From positions 1 through 63,166 of the forward strand of contig CAZQEU010000001.1 in assembly GCA_964592335.1 (NCBI GenBank): a DNA stretch of 63,166 bases, given 5' to 3'. This DNA is from CAZKUB01 sp964592335. Lineage in GTDB: Archaea > Thermoplasmatota > E2 > DHVEG-1. The first letter of the stretch is position 1; each line of letters starts with the position of its first letter. Below, piece by piece: positions 27,104-36,700 of this stretch. The translations under genes and the position numbers were made by a program. The notes beneath the pieces are model-generated. The model made no database searches and was not told where the DNA came from. It saw only the letters and a program-made list of their open reading frames with translations.

Positions 27104-27212
27104 AATAATTTCAAACCTTTTTATTTGTGAAACAAATTTTGTTTTATAAAATATACTCTTTTAAAAACCAGTAAGTTAAACATATCAACTAACATACTAT
27201 TCATAGGAAAAA

Positions 27213-27587
27213 ATGGATTACAAAGAAATAGCATTTAAAACAGATACAAAACAAATCAGGATTAAATGCGAAGTTGCAGAAACATTTAATGAAAAAACAA
27301 ATGGATTAATGCATAGAGAAAAACTTGAAAAAAACACAGGGATGCTTTTTTCTTTTATGTTTCCATGGTATCGTTTTTTCTGGATGAAAAACGTAAAAAT
27401 ACCCTTAGATATAATATTTGTAAACAGTAAAAATAAGATAATTAAGATACATGAGGCAAAAGTTGAAAAAGGTTTTTTTTACAAATTTTATTCAAGCCAT
27501 GGCCTATGCAAATATGTAATCGAAACAAATATGGGTTTTTGTAAAAAAAACAATATTAGAGAAAACCAGGAAATAGATATAATATAA
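27213..27587 (+). CDS. DUF192 family protein
   Basis: A 124-aa protein with the DUF192 core: G-L-M-H-R-E-K-L near residue 33, G-M-L-F-S-F near 46, F-W-M-K-N-V-K-I-P-L-D-I-I-F (about 58-71) and V-I-E-T-N-M-G-F near 105. DUF192 proteins are small beta-barrel proteins of unknown biochemical role, common in archaea. No signal peptide is visible here, unlike many bacterial members. It is a single gene, divergent from the anchored beta-helix protein. Confidence 0.88.
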   Translation: MDYKEIAFKTDTKQIRIKCEVAETFNEKTNGLMHREKLEKNTGMLFSFMFPWYRFFWMKNVKIPLDIIFVNSKNKIIKIHEAKVEKGFFYKFYSSHGLCKYVIETNMGFCKKNNIRENQEIDII

Positions 27588-27667
27588 ATTTTTATCATTT
27601 TGAAAAAATAACAGATAGAGTTTATAAACAAGTATTTTTAAAAGTATATACTGAGGAAGAGAAAAAC

Positions 27668-27772
27668 ATGTTAAATAAAAAAAATGAAAAACCTAAAAAC
27701 AAACTATCCAAAAAGAAAATATCAATAAAAAGAAACTACTCTTTTGGATTTATAACTGGAGATTACAACTAA
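27668..27772 (+). CDS. 34-aa basic peptide ending in G-D-Y-N
   Basis: An ORF of 34 codons with GAGG about 8 bases before the ATG. The N-terminal two thirds are lysine-rich (K-K-N-E-K-P-K-N-K, S-K-K-K), then R-N-Y-S-F-G-F-I-T-G-D-Y-N and the stop. It lies alone between the DUF192 gene and topoisomerase VI and is followed at once by seven Ts. A second basic peptide at 47625-47756 ends in T-D-Y-Y-N, which supports a family. Function unknown; it could be a small nucleic-acid-binding protein or a peptide precursor. Confidence 0.45.
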   Translation: MLNKKNEKPKNKLSKKKISIKRNYSFGFITGDYN

Positions 27773-27773
27773 A

Positions 27774-27780
27774 TTTTTTT
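27774..27780 (+). terminator. Oligo-T terminator after the 34-aa peptide
   Basis: Seven Ts begin two bases after the stop codon; a second T-run follows near 27786. They fit archaeal intrinsic termination. The remainder of the gap up to 27899 is AT-rich promoter sequence for top6B. Confidence 0.35.
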
Positions 27781-27899
27781 AACGGTTTTTTATAGTTTTA
27801 ATTACCTCATATTAAGTGTTTTAAATAAATAATTTTATAATTATGTTCCCTATTACGTTTTATGGGTGGAAATACTCTATTATTTAGGAGGATATTGTT

Positions 27900-29846
27900 T
27901 TGACAAAAATCACAGCAAATGACCTTGCAAAAAAACAGAAAAAAATCTCTGTTGCAGAATTTTTTGAGAAAAATAAACATATTCTAGGTTTTGGAAATCC
28001 AACAAGAGCTCTTGTCACAAGTGTAAAAGAAGCAGTTGATAACTGTTTAGATGCATGTGAAGAAGCAGATATACTACCTGAGATTTATGTTGAAATTAAA
28101 AACGGTGGAGATGAAGGAGAAACTACTTTAATTATAGAAGACAACGGGCCAGGTATTGTAAAAAAACAGATAAAACATATTTTCGGTCGACTCCTGTATG
28201 GCTCTCGTTTCCATGAGATCAGGCAAAGCCGCGGTCAACAAGGAATCGGTATATCAGCTGTAGTTTTATACAGTCAACTTAGCACTGGTAGACACTCTAT
28301 TATAAAATCAAAAACAAGTGAGGATCTACCTGCAAATATTGTAGAGCTTGCAATTAATACAAATAAAAACCGTGCAGAAGTAATAAAATATGATACCATT
28401 CACTGGGAAAAAACCCATGGAACCCGTTTTGAATCAAGGATAATTTCAGATTATAAACGTGGAAGGCGTTTTGTATATGATTATTTACAGAGCACATCAA
28501 TAGTTAATCCTCATGCAAAAATCATTTTTAAAGAACCAGATGGTAGCGAACATATATTTGAGCGTACAGCAGAAGAAATACCTCCAAAATCAGAATCAAT
28601 TAAGCCGCATCCTCATGGTGTAGAACTAGGAACACTAATAAAAATGGCTAAATACACAAAGGCACGTAAACTCTCTAGTTTTTTAAAAACCGAGTTTAGC
28701 AGTATGGGGCAGCGTGCTACAGAAGATGCCATTAGAAAAGCAGGTCTTGAAAAAGACTTTAAACCAGATAAAATGTCCAGAGAACAATTCCTTAGCCTTC
28801 ACAAAGCTTTCAAAAAAACCAAGGTTATGGCCCCTTCAACTGATTGCCTATCGCCAATAGGCGACATGCTGATTAAAAGGAGTCTGCGTAGAGAAACCGC
28901 TGAGATTTCACCAGAGTTTATTTTCACCTCATCCAGACCTGCATCGGTTTATTCAGGAAATCCATTCAAAGTGGAAGTAGGGCTAGTTTATGGAGGAAGC
29001 CTTGCAAAAGATGAAACAGTTAGAATAATGCGTTTTGCAAACCGTGTCCCTCTCCTGTATCAACAAGGAGGATGTATTACAACCAAAGCTATATCCTCTA
29101 TCGACTGGCGTAGATATGGACTTGATCAAAAAGGAGGTAGAGGTATTCCCTCAGGACCTGCGATATTACTTGTACATGTTGCATCAACTCAGATTCCTTT
29201 TACATCTGAAAGCAAAGAAGCAATTGCAGATGTTGATGAAATAAAAAAAGAAGTACAATTAGCCTTCAGAGAATGTGCACGTAGAGTAAAAAAACACATT
29301 AATAAAAAAGCAAAACGGCAAAAAACACGTGAGAAATTTGATTTAATTACTAAAATATTACCAGAAATTGCTAAAAAATCCTCTGAAATGTTGAATAAAC
29401 CAGTTCCAAAACTAGATCCTATAATAACAAAGATAATGGATGTAGTATGGATTGAAGATTTGATAGAGTATGAAAAAGTAAAAAGAGAAGGAGTAATACA
29501 AACTAAATTAACTGATAATTCTGAGGAGGAAGATGATCCAAGATTTGGAGTTATCACCAAAAGTAAAATCATGGTTGTAAACTATAAAGGAAAACCTCAA
29601 AAATTTAGTTTATACACGCTTATACCAAAAGAAGCAGTAGTAGGAAATGTAGAACCTAAACCAGATAAAATAGCTGAAAATTACATAAAATGGAAACTAC
29701 CAGCTATTGACCCTGCAAATAAAATAGATATCTCTTTTGAGTTGGCAGGGCTTAAAGAAGGGGATTTTGATGAAAATGATCTTTACACAGAGCAAATCAA
29801 TCCAACATATGTGATTGGTGCTGACAAATGGGAAGGAGGCAACTAG
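27900..29846 (+). CDS. top6B: DNA topoisomerase VI subunit B
   Basis: A 648-aa GHKL ATPase subunit of the type IIB topoisomerase that relaxes and decatenates DNA. Bergerat-fold motifs: E-A-V-D-N-C-L-D-A (N-box), D-N-G-P-G-I, and G-S-R-F-H-E-I-R-Q-S-R-G-Q-Q-G-I-G-I-S-A. The helix-two-turn-helix and transducer regions follow, with the switch lysine region near T-S-E-S-K-E-A-I-A. TTG 27900 is the start; AGGAGGAT at 27886-27893 fits it. Length is somewhat longer than the crystallised Sulfolobus protein, with a C-terminal Ig-like extension (about 540-640) as in Methanosarcina. Forms an operon with top6A. Confidence 0.97.
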   Translation: MTKITANDLAKKQKKISVAEFFEKNKHILGFGNPTRALVTSVKEAVDNCLDACEEADILPEIYVEIKNGGDEGETTLIIEDNGPGIVKKQIKHIFGRLLYGSRFHEIRQSRGQQGIGISAVVLYSQLSTGRHSIIKSKTSEDLPANIVELAINTNKNRAEVIKYDTIHWEKTHGTRFESRIISDYKRGRRFVYDYLQSTSIVNPHAKIIFKEPDGSEHIFERTAEEIPPKSESIKPHPHGVELGTLIKMAKYTKARKLSSFLKTEFSSMGQRATEDAIRKAGLEKDFKPDKMSREQFLSLHKAFKKTKVMAPSTDCLSPIGDMLIKRSLRRETAEISPEFIFTSSRPASVYSGNPFKVEVGLVYGGSLAKDETVRIMRFANRVPLLYQQGGCITTKAISSIDWRRYGLDQKGGRGIPSGPAILLVHVASTQIPFTSESKEAIADVDEIKKEVQLAFRECARRVKKHINKKAKRQKTREKFDLITKILPEIAKKSSEMLNKPVPKLDPIITKIMDVVWIEDLIEYEKVKREGVIQTKLTDNSEEEDDPRFGVITKSKIMVVNYKGKPQKFSLYTLIPKEAVVGNVEPKPDKIAENYIKWKLPAIDPANKIDISFELAGLKEGDFDENDLYTEQINPTYVIGADKWEGGN

Positions 29847-29848
29847 AG

Positions 29849-30946
29849 ATGAAAAAAGATTACTCAGATGTAATCAAAAAAATTGATGCTATCGCATATA
29901 AAGTCTATGATGATTTTGATAAACATCATATCCCAAACATTGCAATCCCAACTAGGACTAAATCAAACATTGATTTTGATGAAAAATTAAATGTCTGGAA
30001 ATATGGAAAAAACAGATCCGAGCGTTCTGCTAAATCATTGAAAGGAGCATATATGCTTCTTAGAACAATGTATATGACAGAGTTTATTAAAAACATGATA
30101 AAAGCTGAGAAATCCTCTACCTTAAGAGAAATGTATTACATCTCTGAAGGATGGGATATGGCAAAGTTTCATTCACAAGGAGAATCCAATCTTCTTGCAG
30201 AGGATTTAGAGGTAATTACCAGCTGTATGCGCGAAGATTTCAAGTTAAGACCCGAGGAAGACGGTGCAAGGGTGATGGGAAATATTACTGTCGAGGAGAT
30301 TACCAGAAATAAAAAGAAAAGACAGATTCACTGTCAAGAAGACGTTGGAGATGCAGGATATAGCATTCCTTATAATGTTGAGCCTGAGAAAATCAAGTTT
30401 AAAAAAGCTGATGCTGATTTTATTTTAGCAATAGAGACCGGTGGTATGTTTGACAGGTTAGTTGAAAATGGTTTTGATCAAGAAAGCAGAGCAATACTTG
30501 TGCATCTTAAGGGTCAACCTGCACGTTCGACACGGCGTTTTATACAGAGGCTTAATAGTGAAAAGAAACTACCTGTTCTTGTTTTTACTGACTGTGACCC
30601 ATGGAGTTATCGGATATTTGGTAGTGTTGCATATGGTGCTATAAAAACCGCTCATATATCAGAGTATCTTGCAACACCATCTGCTCAATATTTAGGTGTT
30701 ACACCTTCAGATATCAAAAACTATGATTTACCAACAGATGATCTTACAAAAGAAGATGTAAATGCATTGAAAAGTGAGCTTACAGATCCTCGTTTTCAAG
30801 ATAGTTTCTGGAAAGGTGAGATAAAACTTCAGCTTAAAATAGGTAAAAAATCAGAGCAGCAGGCTCTTGCAAAATATGGTCTTGATTACGTTACTGATAC
30901 GTATCTACCTGAAAAATTAACAGAGATGGGGCTGATCAAAAAATAA
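29849..30946 (+). CDS. top6A: DNA topoisomerase VI subunit A (Spo11-like)
   Basis: A 365-aa cleavage subunit. The 5Y-CAP domain carries the catalytic tyrosine in R-E-M-Y-Y-I-S-E-G. The Toprim domain has the E-T-G-G-M-F glutamate and the D-x-D of T-D-C-D-P-W-S-Y, which bind Mg2+. ATG 29849 is preferred over 29828 because GGAGG lies just before it and the gene then starts two bases after the top6B stop. Together with subunit B it forms the A2B2 enzyme. Confidence 0.97.
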   Translation: MKKDYSDVIKKIDAIAYKVYDDFDKHHIPNIAIPTRTKSNIDFDEKLNVWKYGKNRSERSAKSLKGAYMLLRTMYMTEFIKNMIKAEKSSTLREMYYISEGWDMAKFHSQGESNLLAEDLEVITSCMREDFKLRPEEDGARVMGNITVEEITRNKKKRQIHCQEDVGDAGYSIPYNVEPEKIKFKKADADFILAIETGGMFDRLVENGFDQESRAILVHLKGQPARSTRRFIQRLNSEKKLPVLVFTDCDPWSYRIFGSVAYGAIKTAHISEYLATPSAQYLGVTPSDIKNYDLPTDDLTKEDVNALKSELTDPRFQDSFWKGEIKLQLKIGKKSEQQALAKYGLDYVTDTYLPEKLTEMGLIKK

Positions 30947-30948
30947 GA

Positions 30949-31419
30949 CTAAACATCCGTGTTTTTTTGTTCTTCATTGTCTTTCCACAACTCACCTGGA
31001 TGAACCATAAGTGCTCTGAGACGAAGGATGCTCTGTTCATCAAGTTCTACATATGTTTTACTAAATATTCCTCCTTGCATCCCTTTAGGATAAGTAAAGA
31101 TATGTACTTTTTTACCATTTATAAACTCAGGTTTAGTTTTTTTAGTCACAACAGTTTTTTCTTTAATACGAGTATATTTAAAATACAGAGCAAGTTCAAT
31201 TATTATTAAAAACGATATTATTATACTATCAATTAGAAGCCAAATATCAAGACTTATCAAAGCCCAATCATAAGCATAGTTCCAGAAAAGTATACCTAAA
31301 AAAAGAATTCCAGTCCATAAAACAACAATCATTCCTATTAAAAAGATTATTTTTGTTAAAAGAGAATATTTATTTTTTTCTGTTTCAATAAAATCTTTTT
31401 GTTTTTTTGATGTTTCCAT
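30949..31419 (-). CDS. Membrane protein, unknown
   Basis: A 156-aa protein with two TM helices (about 20-45 and 52-82) between a charged N-terminus and a C-terminal cytosolic region of about 70 residues with E-K-T-V-V-T-K-K-T-K-P-E-F. Family not recognised. It converges on top6A with a 2-bp gap. A TTACAA-CC-TTGTAA dyad lies directly upstream of its ATG. Confidence 0.68.
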   Translation of the reverse strand: METSKKQKDFIETEKNKYSLLTKIIFLIGMIVVLWTGILFLGILFWNYAYDWALISLDIWLLIDSIIISFLIIIELALYFKYTRIKEKTVVTKKTKPEFINGKKVHIFTYPKGMQGGIFSKTYVELDEQSILRLRALMVHPGELWKDNEEQKNTDV

Positions 31420-31422
31420 AGG

Positions 31423-31436
31423 TTACAACCTTGTAA
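31423..31436. promoter_or_regulatory. Inverted repeat TTACAA-CC-TTGTAA
   Basis: Two perfect 6-bp arms separated by two bases, 4 bases upstream of the ATG of the 156-aa membrane protein. A repressor here would block leaderless transcription. A similar GTTACAA/TTGTAAC pair occurs at 63025-63053. Confidence 0.35.
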
Positions 31437-31471
31437 TATGTATCATAATTCTATACTTTTAATTTTTCTAT

Positions 31472-32035
31472 TTATAAATTTTTAAAAAAATCAAGCAATT
31501 TATCTAATGCTTTTCCTCTATGAGAAAAAATGTTTTTTTCTTCAACAGACATTTCAGCAAATGTTTTTTCTTTGTTTTTTGGTATAAAAATAGGGTCATA
31601 ACCAAAACCATTACTTCCTTTTTCTTCAAAAGATATTTTTCCTAAAGAATTTCCTATAAAAAAATTTGGTTTTTTATCTGGCTTTGCATATGCATAAACT
31701 GATCTAAAAACTGCACTGCGTTTTTTTGAACTTGTTTTTTTCATAAGATTTAATATTCCTCTACATCCGATAGTATGAAAAACATATGCAGAATAAACCC
31801 CTGGAAAACCATTAAGTGTATCAATGAAAAGACCTGCATCCTCTAAAATAAAGGGTTTATCAAAGTTCTTTAAAACATGCTGAACTCCATAAGATGCAAC
31901 ATCTCCTAGTTTTTCTGCTTGAATTTCAGGGTAACCAAGGTTTTTTTGGACAATATTGATTCCTATTTCTGAAAACTTTTTTTTGGCTTCTAAAACCTTT
32001 CCTTTATTACCTGTAATAAAATAGATCTCTTTCAT
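31472..32035 (-). CDS. rdgB: XTP/dITP diphosphatase (Ham1/RdgB family)
   Basis: A 187-aa house-cleaning enzyme that hydrolyses non-canonical purine triphosphates (XTP, ITP, dITP) to monophosphates. Motifs: I-T-G-N-K-G-K-V at the N-terminus, E-D-A-G-L-F (metal-binding acidic pair), G-F-P-G-V-Y-S-A, F-G-Y-D-P-I-F and S-H-R-G-K-A. Length is typical. It overlaps the bud32 stop by 4 bases, forming a kae1-bud32-rdgB operon. Confidence 0.95.
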   Translation of the reverse strand: MKEIYFITGNKGKVLEAKKKFSEIGINIVQKNLGYPEIQAEKLGDVASYGVQHVLKNFDKPFILEDAGLFIDTLNGFPGVYSAYVFHTIGCRGILNLMKKTSSKKRSAVFRSVYAYAKPDKKPNFFIGNSLGKISFEEKGSNGFGYDPIFIPKNKEKTFAEMSVEEKNIFSHRGKALDKLLDFFKNL

Positions 32036-32655
32036 CTGTATCTTCCTCTTTTTACTATTTCATCTATTTTCTTTTTAACAAAATTTGCTTTATCTTTCAT
32101 TATTTCCTTGTATCCCTCAAATACGTAATCAAAACAATTTGAATATTTAGAATGAGTTGATTCAAGTGCCTCCATGAGCACATGTAAATCTACTCCTTTT
32201 GCTTCAACCTCTGTATTTATTTCTCCAAGTCCAAAGTCTATGAAATAAACATGGTCATCTAAAAGTATCATATTTGATGTTGTAATATCTCCATGGATTA
32301 TATCATTTTTATGAAGAAGAGCAATATTTTTACCAATTTTTTTACATAGTTTTTTTCTCTGCTCTTCATTAATTTTGTCTAAAATATCTTTTACTCGTCT
32401 ACCTTCTAGATTCTGCATCCTTATAATTCCTTGATCTAAATCAATGTCATATATAATTGGGACAGAAACACCACTTTTACGTGCTTGTATGATTAGTTTT
32501 GCTTCTTCTTTTGTACGAGATGATATAAGTCTATCATCGATTTCTTTTATTCTATATTTTTTTTTAACTCTTCTTTTTTCAATTACATCAGAACCCAAAT
32601 ATTTTGATGAAATTATTTCTGCTTCAGCGCCTCTATAGATTATCTTGTTAGTCAC
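32032..32655 (-). CDS. bud32: Kae1-associated kinase/ATPase Bud32 (KEOPS)
   Basis: A 207-aa small protein kinase-like subunit of KEOPS, which makes the t6A37 modification on tRNA. The kinase motifs are H-G-D-I-T-T-S-N (catalytic loop) and D-F-G-L-G (metal-binding). The protein lacks most of the C-lobe, as usual for Bud32. Its start overlaps the kae1 stop by 8 bases. In many archaea the two are fused; here they remain separate but translationally coupled. Confidence 0.96.
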   Translation of the reverse strand: MTNKIIYRGAEAEIISSKYLGSDVIEKRRVKKKYRIKEIDDRLISSRTKEEAKLIIQARKSGVSVPIIYDIDLDQGIIRMQNLEGRRVKDILDKINEEQRKKLCKKIGKNIALLHKNDIIHGDITTSNMILLDDHVYFIDFGLGEINTEVEAKGVDLHVLMEALESTHSKYSNCFDYVFEGYKEIMKDKANFVKKKIDEIVKRGRYR

Positions 32656-33643
32656 GCCATGTCACATCCACCATATCTGTTCTAAATCTTTGGTCTATAA
32701 AACTATTCTCAACATTCATTCTAACTCCACTATTATACATTAGAATTCCAAGCCATGCAATCATAGCACCATTATCAACACAAAGATCTCTACTTGGAAC
32801 AAAAAAAGAGACACCTCTCTCATTTGCCATAGTTTTTACCATGTCCCTCAGTCTTTTGTTACTTGCTACACCGCCACCTAGTAAAACCTCTTTTTTTTCT
32901 ATATGAGCCATAGCTCTCTCTGTTACCTCGGTAAGTGCTGCAAATGTTGTTTCCTGAATAGAATAACAGATATCTTCTAGTTTTTGACCTGATTTAAAGT
33001 ATTGTAAAGCAGATGTTAAAAGACCTGAAAACGCTATATCCATACCTTTTATTGTATAAGGTAAATCCAGATATTTTCTACCTTTTAAAGCAAGTTTTTC
33101 AATCTTAGGTCCACATGGAAAATCAAGGCCTACTTCTCTTCCAAATTTATCCAGACAGTTTCCAATACCAATATCAAGTGTTTCACCAAAAACACGGTAT
33201 TTTCCTTCTGCAAAACCAATTACTTGTGTATTTGCACCAGATGTATACAAAAGAACAGGATCAAAACAATTATCAATTGTTCCACGGCCTACTTCAATAT
33301 GTGCGACACAATGATTTACACCCATAAGTGGTTTTTTAAGTGAAAGTGAAAGCGCACGAGCAGCTGTAGCAGCGGTACGCAGACAAGGCCCTAGACCCGG
33401 GCCCTGTGAAAAAGAAACAAGATCGATATCATCAAAAGAAACACCAGATTCTTCCATTGATTCTTTAATTAAATCAGCGACATGTGTTGCATGATGATTT
33501 GCAGCTTCTCTAGGATGAATTCCACCATGCTCAGGTCTGTAAATTTTGATAAGATTAGAAAGAACTTTGCATTTTTGTTTTTCTTTTTTAACAACTCCTA
33601 ATCCTATCGAATGAGCTGTTCCTTCTATTCCAATGCTTATCAT
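32648..33643 (-). CDS. kae1: tRNA N6-threonylcarbamoyladenosine synthase Kae1
   Basis: A 331-aa ASKHA-fold enzyme that transfers threonylcarbamoyl from TC-AMP to A37 of ANN-decoding tRNAs. Metal-binding H-x3-H is in N-H-C-V-A-H, and the C-terminal aspartate in C-V-D-N-G-A-M-I. S-Q-G-P-G-L-G-P-C-L and L-L-G-G-G-V-A-S-N are also diagnostic. The ATG at 33643 (M-I-S-I-G-I-E-G-T-A-H) fits the family start; ATG at 33664 would add seven unconserved residues. First gene of the kae1-bud32-rdgB operon. Confidence 0.96.
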   Translation of the reverse strand: MISIGIEGTAHSIGLGVVKKEKQKCKVLSNLIKIYRPEHGGIHPREAANHHATHVADLIKESMEESGVSFDDIDLVSFSQGPGLGPCLRTAATAARALSLSLKKPLMGVNHCVAHIEVGRGTIDNCFDPVLLYTSGANTQVIGFAEGKYRVFGETLDIGIGNCLDKFGREVGLDFPCGPKIEKLALKGRKYLDLPYTIKGMDIAFSGLLTSALQYFKSGQKLEDICYSIQETTFAALTEVTERAMAHIEKKEVLLGGGVASNKRLRDMVKTMANERGVSFFVPSRDLCVDNGAMIAWLGILMYNSGVRMNVENSFIDQRFRTDMVDVTWRD

Positions 33644-33705
33644 TGTAAACATCTTGGAAAACATACTGGTGTATAAAATAAATTTGGTTGGAAAAAAAAG
33701 ATTAT

Positions 33706-36700
33706 TTAGTAATGATAATAATTTTCATCATCTTGATTAACGTCAGTATCTTGATCTTTTTTCTCCAAGCTAAGAACTCCTGTCTTAAATAGAATAAATA
33801 TTGCAGATATAATTGCTATAATTACGATGGTTATTATGATTATCATTAGCCAAGGTAAATCATCTGATGGTTCTTCTTTTGAATATGTATGAACACTATT
33901 GCTAGCAGGATCATATACATGATCCCATTTTTCATCGCCTCCCATATCCAAAAGATAGCTTCCATCATCTAATATTTTAGTATCAGTTACAACTCCTTTA
34001 TTTTGATAATAAAGCTTTTCAAAAATACCATCTAAGTCTGCATCTATCAAGTAATAGCTGCTATTAATCTTTTTAACATCGTTTTTATTTATTTTGTTAG
34101 ATCCAATTGCATCTTCTATAGTATCAGTTAACCCGTCCCCATCATCGTCACCATCATAATCATCTGGGATTCTGTTTCCATCGGTATCTATCGGATAAAT
34201 ACTAGAATTAGTATAATTATAGCCATATTTCTTCTCTTCTTCATCTGACCAGCCATCTGCATCTGTATCTAGTTTAATTGTTGCAATAGTTGAATCTGTG
34301 ATACTATACTTTTCATCATCTGTAACTATCAATTTTATTGTAAATTTTCCATGTGTATTATAGATATGAGATGTTTTTTTATTATAATCTTTAGTTCCAT
34401 CTCCAAAATCCCATGTGTAATTTACAATTGTTCCGTTATCATAACTTTTTGATCCGTCAAAAATTATTTTTTTATAGGTCAAACCACTATATGGTCCACC
34501 AGCATCAGCAACAGGAGGATTTAGACTTTCTGGAACTTTAATTGTGGCATTTGTGGTATCGCTATTTGAAGATGAACCATCACTTACTGTAAGAGTTACA
34601 GTATATGTACCTGCAGATGCATATGAATATGTTGTTGTTTCACCAGTATCTGTATTTCCATCTCCAAAATTCCAACTATATGTGAGAGTATCTTCATCTG
34701 GATCAGAACTACTTGAACCATCAAAAGTTATTTCAGAATTTATCATACCACTATATGGCCCACCTGAATTTGCTGTAGGGGGATTATTAGTAGGAGCCGC
34801 AGGGGGAGGACTTGACCCGGAAGGAGAAGAGGACTGTTGATTGTTAACAGTGATAGAAGTTGTATTTGATGTATATCCAGTTTTTGAAGCGGTAATTATT
34901 TTAGAGGTATCAGATGATACTGATGGTGCTTTTAAAGTCGCCTGGCCATTAGAGTTCGTTGTATCATTATCTCCTTGTATGCTTACCAATGCATTTTCAA
35001 CATAGGTATTTCCTAATGTTTTCACTGTAACAGTAAAATCACGTCCTTCAGTAATAGATGACGGTGCATCATTTATTATAAGAATAATATAATCCTCAAA
35101 CTGTGAAACTAGTGGATAAGTATCATTATTAACGCCGCCAGTTATATTATATGGTGTATCGTAGATACCATTTGAGTAGCTGGCATTAGGATAATGTGTA
35201 GTGTAATCTCCCCAGTAGTTTCCCTCTAAAAGTGTTGTGTTGTACCAGGTATTATTATCACCAGTATCATTTGCATTTATTCCATTATTTATCATATTGT
35301 TATGATATATACTATTATTATTTGATTTTATTTTAATTCCAAATTCTAAATTATTCAATATATTATTTTTTGTAAGTATATTATTATTGGGATTCCCCGA
35401 TTCAAATAAATATATTCCTTCGTTATTATGAGAAATATTATTGTTATTTAATAAATTATAATTGCTACCCGTGCCTAATGATATTGCATTTCTGCTGTTA
35501 TTTAAATAATTATTTGAAATTGTATTATTACAAGAAAAACCAAGACATATTGATGTATTAAGAGATCCCTTGCATAAGGAAACACTATTGTTTAAAATTA
35601 AATTACTATTAGAATATGTTAAACTTATACTTTCATTATTGTATGTGAGAATATTATTTGATATCTCGTTATTATCACAATAACAAAGATCTACGCCTTT
35701 ATAATTATTAGAAATAAAATTTGATAATATAGTATTATTATCACAGTAACATCTCTGCAGATTTATTCCATAGGTATTATTTATAATACGATTATCTTGT
35801 ATAGTGATAGAACTCAAACCTTGATAAATATCTATACCAGAATCCCAACCTGGCCCCCATATTGAATTACCTGAATTTTTTATTGTACAACTTTTTATCG
35901 TTATAGAACTTGCATTAATAGTTATTACATCATTCTGACCACTTCCATCGATAACCGTGCCTGTTCTATTCTCGCCAATTAATTTCATTGATTTATTTAT
36001 AAAAATGTTCTCTGCATATGTTCCATTGTAAATATGTATAAAGCCACCTAGACTGATATTATCAATTGCATCTTGTATACTATCAAAATGATCGAAATGC
36101 CATCCTGGGGTTGTACTATTGTAATCATCGTTAACCAGGAACTGAGGTATAGTAGGTTCATAGCATAAAGGATATAAGTCCTGGTTACTACCTCCATTTA
36201 TTGAATAAGCAGTATCACCAATCCCATCATTGTTTGCATCTAATCCATTGTAATCATCGTAATAATTTCCTAAAGAATATTGTTGATTATACCAGTTATT
36301 TGTACCAAGATCTCTAGCATTATCACTGTTAGATTTTATCGTATTATAATAAAAGCTATTATTTTCACAGGAGCTATCAATATCTATACCTTTTGATGTT
36401 GTGTTACTTATCGTATTCTTGTAGAAAGTATTATTATTCGATGAATATGAAATTGCTAAACCTGAAAGATTACTGTTGTTTATGATATTGTTCTGCATTG
36501 TATTGTTATTTGAATACCCAGAAATCAATCCATAATCACAATTATGAATGTTATTATTATTGATTGTACTTGTATTCATAAAATATGGATATACACCTCC
36601 ATAACAGTCATTAAATAAATTGTTTTGTAAACTGTTATTCTTTCCCCATATCATTGATCCCATTACTAATTTAATGTCAATTCCAAAGAAATCAAGTGTT

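Noticed and set aside
34544..34840. Plus-strand 98-codon ORF inside the giant subtilisin gene
   Set aside because: It is antisense to the PKD domain region of a clear protein, with no ribosome site and a low-complexity valine/serine sequence; a shadow frame.
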